From: Arthrospira sp. PCC 9108
GTDB taxonomy: Bacteria > Cyanobacteriota > Cyanobacteriia > Cyanobacteriales > Microcoleaceae
NCBI GenBank assembly: GCA_016745315.1
Contig: CP066886.1
Span: 3,968,501-4,032,500, forward strand
DNA length: 64,000 bases
Direction: 5' to 3'
Shown here: in pieces, positions 39,856-49,133 of the stretch
How the letters are laid out: each line of letters opens with the position of its first letter
How positions within the stretch are numbered: position 1 is the stretch's first letter
The notes under the pieces: generated by a model
Told to the model about the DNA's origin: nothing
The model's input: the letters and a program-made list of their open reading frames with translations, nothing else
The model's database searches: none
Made by a program: the position numbers and the translations under genes

Positions 39856-41321
39856 TCATGTTTCTTTCGCATCCTTCTGGTTGGTAATCTTAACCTGGCT
39901 TTTATTGGGTTCTAGTAGTTCCTCAAAATTATCAGCTTCTGGAGTAAAGGCTGTTTTAATTTTTGCGTATTTTTTCTCAGTAGCAAATTCTAAATAATCA
40001 ATTATTTTAGATACTTCACTACCAGCTTTAAAGGCTGCCGCGTGAGCCAAACCTGCTTCATATAACGCCGTTAAAACAGCGTTTTCTGTAACCTGATGAG
40101 AGATAGAAATTTCCATTACCATACCAAATATTTCAGCAATTGATTCAGCTAAGTTAGGTAATTTTATTTCGGCTTTTTCTTCTGCTTTTATCATTAGATT
40201 GACATCATCAATCTCTACTTTAACTTCAAATTCACCCCATCTTTCATCATCGATGTCAAATCTGTACATTAGCCATTCTGGTAATGTGTTTATTCGTTGA
40301 ATTATGTTCTCTGGATTATTAGCATTAACCGTTATTTTTTCAGGCATTTCAGCCGGAAAGGATTCAGGGTCTAGCAACTCGTAAATCCTTCTAATCATTC
40401 CGCAACAACATTCTTCGTTCATATCTGGTATTGTTATCGTTCGTATATTTTCAGGTTCTTTTTTATTTTCAGGTTCTCCTCCTCCGATGCCTGGCGGGAT
40501 ATCTTTTGTGCTCGCGGAAAAGTTGGGAATTACATAATCAAATTCTGTGCATTCCATCCACGAATCACAAAATGCACCTACACTTTCATACATTAAATCA
40601 GGGTCGCCGTATGCCCACTCAGACTCCCACCGTCCTTGCCTATAAAAAACCTCTCACTTCCTGTTGGTTGAGGAGTTTCCCCCACCTCGGATTCCCACCC
40701 ATGTGACTAACAAAAGTGATGCTACTTCTACTTGGTGGAGGATTACAGCATCCCCCGCTACCCATTTGTCTGTCGAACTCTTCAACGCTGTACTTTTCAT
40801 CAGCTTTTATGGTACAACCGATATTGCCATTTCCGCCATTTCCATTGTCTGAATCATCATCTGAATCATCATCTGAACTATCGCCTGGTCGCCTTCCTTT
40901 ATCATCATCAATTTTGTCACCTGAATTAGGACCCCAAAACTTCTCCCGCTACCACCACCGCCACTTCTGCCGCCGCGTGGTTTTTTACCTCCCTTTGGTT
41001 CATCTCTCTTTGGTGGTTCCTCGTCTACTCATGCGCATCATCTTCCCTTTTCCACCTACCATGGTCTTCTGGGTTAATTCCACGCGGCACTCTGGTGATT
41101 GGGTCCCAAGGATTTACTAATCCGGGAACACCTCCTCTATCTCTTTCCCTTGCATACGGTAAACCCCTACCAAAGTCCATTGTTGAAGATGTTTGGTCGC
41201 CTAAATCTCCTGCTAAACCTGAACTTACTCCTCCTGACCTACCAATATTCCTGGGTGTGCTTGACCTAATAGTATCTTTAATTTTTAGAGTGTCTCTAAT
41301 TTTTAGAGTGTCTCTAACCAT
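39856..41321 (-). pseudogene. Large low-complexity protein, at least three frameshifts (about 490 aa)
   Basis: N-terminus MVRDTLKIRDTLKIKDT (5-residue repeats), VPRGINPEDHGRWKREDDAH, then VDEEPPKRDEPKGGKKPRGG, a Gly-rich run, FWGPNSGDKIDDD, an Asp/Ser stretch, CTIKADEKYSVEEFDRQMGS, then YRQGRWESEWAYGDPDLMYE and an ordered C-terminal part (VRTITIPDM-like, KKYAKIKTAFTPEADNFEEL) ending QKDAKET. Frame breaks at about 41033 (G run), 40950 (T4) and 40640 (T6) each correspond to one missing base. Cys-Cys motifs (ECCCGM, GGCCNPP) stand out. Function unknown. Confidence 0.55.
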
Positions 41322-41394
41322 GCTGAATAATTATTGAAGGCTATTAATAAATTAGAAATATTATATAATATTACAAAATAATTGAGGACTATCC
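41322..41394. promoter_or_regulatory. Divergence point between leftward and rightward genes
   Basis: A 73-bp, very AT-rich gap separating the two transcription directions of the 16-kb block. TATAATATT lies near 41362 for the rightward side. Promoters in both directions are expected here; the boxes are not certain. Confidence 0.4.
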
Positions 41395-41820
41395 ATGAGG
41401 GGAATTAAAAATATGGCTACGGAAATTAATGCCAGCAATTGGCATAACGCCGTAGAGTTATTTAATGGCGCGATTTTAGAAGGCTTGATAACTGACAGAT
41501 GTCGTTATGATATTACCGCTTACGCTTATGTCTCTAGCTTGAATGCTAGGTGCTATATCCCTAGTCTCAATCAATCAAAAATACCCAAAATTTATCCAGA
41601 ATATAGTTATTATCAAAGATGGGAAAAGAAACAAGATGTGTGACAAGGTTCTATCAGCTTAGGTATTTTATGGGAACCTAGCAACAGAAAACAGGTTAAA
41701 TCTAGGTATCGTAAAACTCCCTTATTCTGGGGGGATTCACACAGAAAACCTATTGATTGAGTTGATTACCAATCAGACAGAAGGATTAGCTATAGATTCA
41801 CATTCTGTATGAAAAGCTAG
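41395..41820 (+). pseudogene. Hypothetical protein with two in-frame TGA codons (about 141 codons)
   Basis: MRGIKNMATEINASNWHNAV to YYQRWEKKQDV, TGA at 41641-41643, QGSISLGILWEPSNRKQ to SHRKPID, TGA at 41758-41760, VDYQSDRRISYRF, ending with TAG at 41818. The frame holds its protein character across both TGAs without any shift. The true start may be MATEIN at 41413. Confidence 0.55.
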
Positions 41821-41866
41821 ATGTTTAAATCAATTGCACAATAATGATTAAATTAATATTTTTGGT

Positions 41867-42186
41867 ATGGCAGAATACCAACTTGATACCTTACCAAAAA
41901 CACCATCATTAACTCAACCCGAAATTTTGGTATTTCCGTAGGTAATACCCCTACACTTATCCGCGCCGCCAATACTTACAGATATCGCTTACACTTGCAG
42001 AATACGGGTAGCGTTGGGGTTTGGTTTAGTCATGGACACATCAGCAATTGCATACCAGGTCAATGTTTATGGCTACCCCCTAATACTGCATAGGATGACG
42101 AGTTAAAATCTACTGCCAGCATCTATGGAATGACAGAGGATAGTGTTTCGCAGATTGTCGGGTTAGAGCAGACAATCACTTACTAA
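41867..42186 (+). pseudogene. Hypothetical protein, one frameshift and one amber stop
   Basis: MAEYQLDTLPKTPSLTQPEI, then after one missing T at about 41937 GISVGNTPTLIRAANTYRYR, VGVWFSHGHISNCIPGQCLW, TAG (near 42089), DDELKSTASIYGMTEDSVSQ, ending QTITY. About 106 codons. No family recognised; may be a small tail or capsid-decoration protein by position. Confidence 0.5.
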
Positions 42187-42222
42187 CCGACTACAATAGA
42201 ATTATTTAAGAGGTAGGTGATT

Positions 42223-42573
42223 ATGAGTTTCTCAGTTTATAGCAGTGTTTTAAATTTAGACACTCTCAATATTACTGCTAAGATACCAGGTACTCCCGTT
42301 ACAAGCACTATTAGTTTAACGGCTAATACAGTTGCCGAATGAGTAGCAGAAAATGCTAACACAAACTGGCGTAATGTATTTATCAAAAACCCGTCTAATA
42401 TACCCGTTCATTTGATTTTAGACCCTACCGGCGATAGCGTGTCAGACGCTGCATTTTCGGTTAAACCAGGTGATACAGTTATGCTAACAATTGGTGGTAG
42501 CGATTTACAAGCTATCGCGGAATCTAGCGCTAACGTATCAATAACTTTAATTGAATTTGTTACTGTAGGTTAA
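42223..42573 (+). pseudogene. Hypothetical beta-rich protein with one TGA (116 codons)
   Basis: MSFSVYSSVLNLDTLNITAK, SLTANTVAE, TGA at 42340-42342, VAENANTNWRNVFIKNPSNI, SVKPGDTVMLTIGGSDLQAI, ending TLIEFVTVG. GGTAGGTGA before the ATG is a fair ribosome-binding site. Beta-rich, resembling small capsid or tail accessory proteins; no homology claimed. Confidence 0.55.
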
Positions 42574-42580
42574 TAATAAT

Positions 42581-42598
42581 TAGGGGGAATCCCCCTAA
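42581..42598. terminator. Short hairpin before the tail fibre gene
   Basis: TAGGGGG-AATC-CCCCTA forms a short GC stem between two rightward genes. Its arms resemble those of the hairpin at 34062-34086. Confidence 0.5.
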
Positions 42599-42617
42599 GA
42601 TGAATATAGAGGCAGTT

Positions 42618-45302
42618 ATGACTAATTTCAACATTTACTCTAGTAAATTTGGGCAATCAACCGATGACTTGCCAGAAGGTGAAGTTAATCTGTATTTAAC
42701 TAATGAACGGATACAAGCAGTTATTGACTCCAATACTAATTTAGTCAAATTAACTCAGTTAACTTGGAATAATATTACTAATAAACCTGGCACTTTCCCC
42801 ACATCTACTCATTCCCATAGCTGGACTGAAATAACGTCCAAACCGTCTACGTTCGCGCCATCCGGTCACGGTCATCTATGGGGCGACATCAGTAGTGCGC
42901 CTGCTACCGCAACACGGTTACCTACTTGGTCTGAAGTTACAAGTAAACCGACAACGTTTACTCCATCAGAACATACACATACTATTGCAAATGTTACAGG
43001 ACTTCAAGGTGCATTAGACGGTAAAGAGCCTACTTTTACCAAAAATACAGCATTTCATAAAAACTTCGGAACAACTACTGGAACTGTAACCGAAGGTAAC
43101 GATGTCAGATTATCAAATGCTAGAACGCCAACTAGCCATACACACGGTAACATTAGCAATACCGGAACTATAGGTTCTACGGCTAATTTACCGTTAATTA
43201 CCACCACATTAGGCGCTGTTACTACTAGGTACTTTCGGTAGCACGGCAAATACATTTTGTCGTGGTGATGATAGCCGCCTTTCCACCAACCTAAGCTACA
43301 CTACCGGGCAGCCCAAGGGACGGTAACAAGCAGTACCGGAACTAACGCTACTATTCCAGCAGCTACGACGAGCATCGCCGGTTTATTAACTTCTGCTGAT
43401 AAATATAAATTGAATGGAATAGCCGCAGGCGCACAAGTAAATGTAGCAACTAATTTAGGAGTAACAGCAGGAACTACAGCAGGTCCTGTAGTTACATCAT
43501 CAACAGGAACTAATGTTACTTTACCTACAGCTAGTGCAACTAATTCAGGGATAATTACAACTGGGAATCAGACATGGACAGGAGTTAAAACATTTAATTC
43601 ATTAATTACCGGGTCAATAAGTGGAAACGCCGGAACAGCAACAGCACTTCAAACAGCAAGAACAATCAATGGAACAAGTTTTAATGGAACAGCAAATATT
43701 ACTACTGTAAACTGGGGAACTGCTCGGACTTTAACAATTGGTTCTACAGGCAAATCAGTAAACGGCTCTGGAAATGTAAGTTGGAGTTTAGCAGAAATTG
43801 GTGCTTTACCAAATCTTTCAATAACTGTAACAGGAGATTGGAATGATGTGTTAACAACAGGTTTTGCTCAAGGGAGTTCTCTTTTAAATCAAAGTCCGGG
43901 AAGTTCATGGCGTTTTTGTACTGTACAAAGACATAAGAATTCTGCGATTTCTCAAACAATGATACCTTTTGGAGGAGAAGATATTTATCAAAGAAATCGT
44001 GTAAATGCAGTCTGGAGTAGCTGGCAACAATTAGCTTTTACAAGCTCTAATATTACAGGTAATGCAGCAACTGCAACCACGCTTCAAACTGCTAGAACAA
44101 TTAATGGGACTTCGTTTAATGGTAGTGCCAATATAACAATAACTGCCAATACTCCTAATACATTAACAAATGGTACGGGATTAACTGGAAATAATTTTAA
44201 TGGGAGTGCTGCAACAACATGGGCAGTTGCTTACGGCAAGCAGGCACAGCCTGTCAAGGTAATGATAGTAGATTATCTGACGCTAGGACTCCCACAACGC
44301 ACACACATTCAAATATTACATTAACAGCAGGAGATGGTTGATCAGGAGGAGGAACTTTAGCAGCTAATAGAACAATTAATGTAGATTCAACTGTAGTTAG
44401 AACTACAGGTAATCAAACTTTAACAGGAATTAAAACATTTAACATAACAAATAATCCAGTAACTTTTGCAACTAATGAAAGTTTTCCTGATGGAAATATG
44501 CTTATTGATTTTAATGTTTGGAGGGGTTTGACATCCGCCGGATAGGAGATAATCCAATTACGGCTTTAGTACTAAATAGTAGAGTTGGAGCAAATAGCTG
44601 GGCGTTTTCTCATCAAGGGAATTATTCTATAGAATTAGAAGCAGATGCTAATCCTAGAGTATTTATATATCATGGTATTAATTTTCATCAAAGCGATGTT
44701 TGGCGAACTGCTCCTAGCGATAGATATTCAATACAATTATATAACGGGCAGACATATTTTATAAAGAGCTCAACTCTTTCATCATCTGGAGTACATACTA
44801 GATTTAGAGTAGAACACACAAACGTATCTTTGATTAACGATAGTGGAGATTATGTTAAAGGTTCTTCGTATATTAGACTTAAAACAGTTTGTGCTCAGAG
44901 TATTAATGGCTTAAATTTACTTAAAAAATTAAATGTAATTGAATTTCAATATAATGAGTTGGCAGCCATGGATTTTCTACACAATAAACAAAAATAGGTT
45001 TAATCGCACAAGAGGTTCAACAGTCTTATCCTGATGCAGTTTAATTGGTTAAAGATGACCACACATATAGCCCTGAAGTTGACGACAAAAACATAGATTA
45101 TCTGACGATTCTTTATGAAACATTAGTTCCTTTATTAGTGGCAGGGATTCAATAATTATCCCCAAAATTAGAGGCACTAAGTAAATCAACAGCATCTACA
45201 AATGTTAATATCAGTAATTTACCGACAAGCCCTACAGGTTTAAGTGTAGGTGATTTATGGTGTGACACGGATAACGATAATGTAATCAAGCAGGTGAGAT
45301 AA
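42618..45302 (+). pseudogene. Phage tail-fibre-like protein with S74-type C-terminus, decayed
   Basis: About 890 codons. N-terminus MTNFNIYSSKFGQSTDDLPE; collagen/needle-like repeats (WSEVTSKPTTFTPS, THTHGNISNTG, LQTARTINGTSFNGTANIT twice); a receptor-type segment DWNDVLTTGFAQGSSLL and VNAVWSSWQQLAFTSS; C-terminal chaperone-like part IGLIAQEVQQSYPDA and IDYLTILYETLVPLL, as in peptidase S74 domains that cut themselves off tail spikes. Frame breaks near 43226, 43309, 44236, 44525 and 44992, and stops at 44337 (TGA), about 45043 and 45155 (TAA). An alternative start is ATG 42600. The stop overlaps the next start (TAATG). Confidence 0.8.
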
Positions 45303-45658
45303 TGTCTAACAAATATGATATATCTGAAACTAATTGGTTTTTAGCTTACAACCAATACTTTATCAAAGAGGATGATACCCCACACGGAAGTAAACAATTG
45401 CCAGATATATCAGGTAGTAAATTTGTGAGGATATTATTTGATGCAGACCAGGTTTCTATTTATTTGAAAATGGCAGGATGGTTAAAATTTTACACATACA
45501 ATGATGTGAAGCAGAATATGATGGTTAAACGTGAAACTATTTGGCTAAATGAATATCAAATAATTGAATCACCACCATATAGTAATTTTTACTCAATATT
45601 TGAACCCTGGGAGAGGATTAAATGGTTTACCCTTTATTTTTGGAGATTAATGCAATGA
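45302..45658 (+). CDS. Hypothetical protein downstream of tail fibre (118 aa)
   Basis: MSNKYDISETNWFLAYNQYF, HGSKQLPDISGSKFVRILFD, many aromatic residues, ending FWRLMQ. Such small genes after a fibre gene are often fibre-assembly or host-contact proteins; here that is inference. It overlaps both neighbours (TAATG before, ATGA after). Confidence 0.65.
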   Translation: MSNKYDISETNWFLAYNQYFIKEDDTPHGSKQLPDISGSKFVRILFDADQVSIYLKMAGWLKFYTYNDVKQNMMVKRETIWLNEYQIIESPPYSNFYSIFEPWERIKWFTLYFWRLMQ

Positions 45659-45804
45659 GTATAATAATACTAGAGGTTCTGTTATTGATCACTGTTATTG
45701 TTTATTTGGGCATTGATTCATTGATAGGCAATAAAATAATTGAGTCTAAACTAGATTTAAACAATAAAAAGTTAGACATATTATTTGAGTTTTTGAAAAA
45801 TTAG
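45655..45804 (+). CDS. Small membrane protein (49 aa), possibly holin-like
   Basis: MSIIILEVLLLITVIVYLGI is a single transmembrane segment followed by a charged helix (NNKKLDILFEFLKN). Reading through the TAG at 45802 would add LVQIVGKKQLEDKKQSPHLP to DDGWRKP, ending at the edge of the right inverted repeat, so the C-terminus may be truncated. Holin function is a guess from size and position. Confidence 0.55.
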   Translation: MSIIILEVLLLITVIVYLGIDSLIGNKIIESKLDLNNKKLDILFEFLKN

Positions 45805-46300
45805 TTAGTTCAGATAGTTGGTAAAAAACAGTTAGAAGATAAAAAGCAATCACCCCATCTCCCAATCAACAGAGATGATATTGATGATGATGGTTGGCGT
45901 AAACCCTAACACCTAACAGCTAACACCTAACAGCTACCCCAATAACTTAAATGGTCCCCTATGGTTTCTGACTATGGGGGTGTCTATTTATTTTTTGGCT
46001 AACGGACTGTTGCAACGGACTGTTAAAAATTTATATGAATGCTTACCCTATCATGTCCAGATAATACCCAGAACTACTTTACCCCTAACAGATAGCTTTA
46101 CCTACAACCTACGGCTAAGATTTTGGGGGTGGAACTGATTATGTTGGTATCGGTTTCCGCACGGGGTGATTGCCAACAAAGATTGGAAACTTGCTGAGGA
46201 TTATGTGGGTATCGAGTCCCATCCCGGTAATTGTCACCAGTTGAAAAGTTGTTTGGGGGTATCGGGTTGGTTCCGGTAGATGATAGTTCATAGTTTCCCC

Positions 46301-46468
46301 TCACCGGAGATTATGAATCAGACCCATAGATAACCTTGCGAGCGATCGCCACCATACTTTCATAATCTGATACTGAAAGGCGGTCTGATATCTTTGTACA
46401 TTGATAGGTGTATCTTTGATAGCTTGGGGAATTATCTTCTGCTGTTGTCGTGGTTGATTTTGAAACAT
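46301..46468 (-). CDS. Small basic hypothetical protein (55 aa), right repeat copy
   Basis: The same sequence as the left repeat copy, MFQNQPRQQQKIIPQ to IHNLR, with GGGGGGAGG before the ATG at 46468. It reads inward from the tRNA. No family recognised. Confidence 0.4.
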   Translation of the reverse strand: MFQNQPRQQQKIIPQAIKDTPINVQRYQTAFQYQIMKVWWRSLARLSMGLIHNLR

Positions 46469-46783
46469 ATCCTCCCCCCCAACCGGAACAAACACTCTTG
46501 GGGGTGCGACCGACGTGATAGCAGTCAATGGTGAGGAACGAACCGATAGGCTTGCTATTGACGGGTATCACAAGGGAGTTACCCTATCGGTGTTTGGTTG
46601 GGGGGTGGTATGGGTATTTGACAGATTGATTAAGTTGTGCTTATTGACTGAGTAATCATCCTATTGACAGAATTATTTTCCTGTGCTAGGACTAGATTGT
46701 GAGTAATATCTGAGTAATTAGGTACGACTATCGGGTTAAAGCAATTCCCGCGATAGTAGTCAGGATAAGGGTTTAAGTTAAAT

Positions 46784-46856
46784 CGGGATGACAGGATTTG
46801 AACCTGCGACATCCTGCTCCCAAAGCAGGCGCGCTACCAAGCTGCGCTACATCCCG
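46784..46856 (-). tRNA. tRNA-Pro (anticodon TGG)
   Basis: 73 nt, acceptor CGGGATG/CATCCCG, D arm identical to the CGG gene, anticodon stem CCTGC/GCAGG with loop TTTGGGA (anticodon TGG at 46820-46822), T arm GCAGG-TTCAAAT-CCTGT. Its 3' end opens the right inverted repeat and faces the left tRNA-Pro. Confidence 0.96.
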
Positions 46857-46921
46857 TTGTACTCAAACCTCTCCATTATAGATCAGCTGACACCTATATG
46901 TCAATAGGCATTGGATGATAT

Positions 46922-48152
46922 CAGCAATTCTCATTTGAGAAAAAAGCGACTCAAGGACGGAAAATGGGGTACTGTAAGGACATCCAAGAGCCAATAGGGT
47001 CAGAGCCGTTGGAAAAACATGAGTTGTTTGACACAATCGTCAGTTCTTTTCGCCAGCGTTTGTCCTCGTTACCGGACAAGCCTACTGGTAAGAATAGCCA
47101 CTATGGGATGGAAGACGCAGCCAATCGCGCGTTTAGTGTGTTCTTCACTCAAACCCCATCATTCCTTGCCTATCAACGCACGATGGAAGGCAACAAAGGC
47201 AAGAGCAATGCTCAAAGCTTGTTTGGGGTTCATCAAATTCCCGGCGACAACCACATCCGGGATTTTTGGGCGACAGTGTCACCAGACCACATCTTTCCGG
47301 TCTTTGAGGATATCTTGCCGGTGCTCGAAGTCCAGGGGCAGTTGGTAAAATTCCGTTCTATTGCCAACAGTCTGTTAGTGGCGTTGGATGGGACTGAATA
47401 TTTGAGTTCGGAGAAAATCCACTGCCCCCAGTGCTCGACACGCACCTATAAGTCTGGGGCAACCCATTACTTCCATGGGGTGGTGACTGCGGTCATCGTT
47501 TGTCCAGGACAAAAGCATCTGATTCCCTTGGTTCCTGAATTTATCGTGCCCCAAGATGGTCATGACAAGCAGGACTGTGAGACGGCGGCAGCCAAACGGT
47601 GATTATCGCGGCAAGGGGAACGTATCAGTAGATGGAACGTTACGGTCTTAGGGGATGACCTGTATTGTCACCAACCCTTGTGTGAGCAATTTCTAAAGCA
47701 CCAACTCAACTTCATCCTCGTCTGTCGTCAGGAGTCCCACACCACCCTCCATGAACACCTTGATGGCATTGAGCTACCCACAGTCACAACCCTTGGTTGG
47801 ACCGGGAAAGTCGAGGAAACCTATACCTACCGCTATCTCAACGCCGTGCCCCTCAGAGACAGTGATGATGCCCTGTTGGTCAACTGGTGCGAACTCACCG
47901 TCACCACTGCCGATGGCCAGGTGAGCTATCACAATGCCTTTGCTACGAATTATCCCCTCAGTGAGGAAAATGTCGCAGAAGTCGTGCTGGCAGGGCGAAC
48001 CCGGTGGAAGGTGGAAAATGAAAACCACAACACCCTCAAGACCAAGGGCTACAATCTGGAACACAATTTCGGCCATGGTAAGCAGCATCTTTCCTCTTTA
48101 CTGGCAACCCTTAATATCCTCTCTCTGCTCTTCCATACCTTCCTCGAACTGA
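46922..48152 (+). mobile_element. IS4-like element, second copy, right end lost
   Basis: The left terminal repeat CAGCAATTCTCATTT at 46922 matches the complete copy at 11918-13335. The right end is missing because a group II intron (antisense to the transposase) is inserted at 48153. Confidence 0.82.
46964..48152 (+). pseudogene. IS4-like transposase, opal stop and truncated
   Basis: MGYCKDIQEPIGSEPLEKHE, LLVALDGTEYLSS, CPQCSTRTYKSG, then TGA at 47600-47602 where the first copy has TGG (KR-stop-LSR versus KRWLSR), GDDLYCHQPLC, TRWKVENENHNTLKTKGYNL, cut at LLFHTFLEL by the intron. The two copies are about 75-80 percent alike by eye, so they are not recent sisters. Confidence 0.82.
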
Positions 48153-48241
48153 GTAGGGGTCGAGAGAGATGTCGCCATCTCCCCCTCCCATACAAAACCG
48201 TACGTGAGACTTTCACCTCATACGGCTCCTAGCCTGACTGT

Positions 48242-49126
48242 GTTATGGTCGAAAGAGAAGTCACCTTCCCCAACTCCAATTGAAAACCGTGCTTGCGAGT
48301 TTCCCAGCACACGGATCCTGATGTAGATACCCTATTTGTCAGTAGGAACAGGGCTACGACCCCCCGCTTTGTAACCTCAACTTTAGGAGCTATATACAAC
48401 CTCGTAGTCTTTAAACTCGCACTCGTCATAAAACTCTTAATTGTCGCGGTCTCTATATCCACACCGTGGCTAGTGGGCATATCCTAACCATTACAGTTAG
48501 GCATTAGCTTTCAGCCACATCCTTTCCCCTTAAAGGTATACGCTTACACTTTTCACTACTGTGCAGGTACATCCTGCCGAGAGCCTAAAAGGGGTTTAAA
48601 CGTTCCGTTTATACGGGCATTCCATCTTTAGACTTGTCCTGTCCACCGGGGTAATTTTAAAGGTCTGTGTAGGTAGTAAAGAGAAACCCCTACTTTTCCC
48701 CTTGCTCTTTTGAGCGCAGCGTGTCAACCTGTTTCGCTACCTTCTTATGACGGTGGTTCAAGTCGGAACATTCAGATTTCCTTAGTCATGGATGGTTGGC
48801 AGTGGTCGCATATGGTAGTAGGTTCTACTTCAGGCCTTCCGTTCCCCGCTTCAATCCTGGGGTTATGATTCCCAAAACTGGGGGTGGCTATCGCCGTTAC
48901 TCTCAACTTCATGCTATACTAGGTGGGTCACAACTCCCACCGTTCAAGCGTTCTGTCTTGACCTTGAGTCCCCTGCCTTGCTTAGATTTCTCTAAGCGTC
49001 GGGACATATAAACAGTTATGGGATGGTCAGGGAAGCGACTCCCTATATTCCACCAAGGGGTGGAAGTCCCACCGGGCAGTTATTTCGGGTATTGCAACCC
49101 TATGCGCGTGCCTGAACGTTTCGCAC
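48242..49126 (-). mobile_element. Inner ORF-less group II intron just upstream of outer domain V (885 nt)
   Basis: 5' end GTGCGAAACG at 49126, 3' end TTTCGACCATAAC at 48242. Excision joins CTTAACAAGGAG to ACAGTCAGGCTAGGAGCCG, matching the uninterrupted intron (GGAGACGGTCAAACTAGGAG) without gap. It belongs to the CCATAAC-ending subfamily. Confidence 0.88.
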
Positions 49127-49133
49127 CTCCTTG

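Larger units (their letters stand above)
45898..46856. repeat. Right terminal inverted repeat (about 0.96 kb)
   Basis: Inverted partner of 30722-31609; includes the second tRNA-Pro and the second copy of the 55-codon frame. It carries about 65 bp (46169-46234) absent from the left copy. The inner edge again has TTAGCTG/TTAGGTG tandem units. Confidence 0.92.

Noticed and set aside
41395..42573. Genetic code change (TGA read as Trp) for the 16-kb block as a firm claim
   Set aside because: TAG and TAA also interrupt its genes, some intact frames of the genome end in TGA, and no suppressor tRNA is seen. Kept only as a low-weight finding.
42618..45302. Diversity-generating retroelement acting on the tail fibre
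   Set aside because: All RT genes here are group II intron maturases with X and HNH domains far from the fibre, and no template/variable repeat pair with A-specific differences is visible.
46784..46856. Second tRNA-Pro as a pseudogene copy made by the element
   Set aside because: It folds perfectly and has a different anticodon (TGG) with its own stem, so it is a genuine isoacceptor gene.
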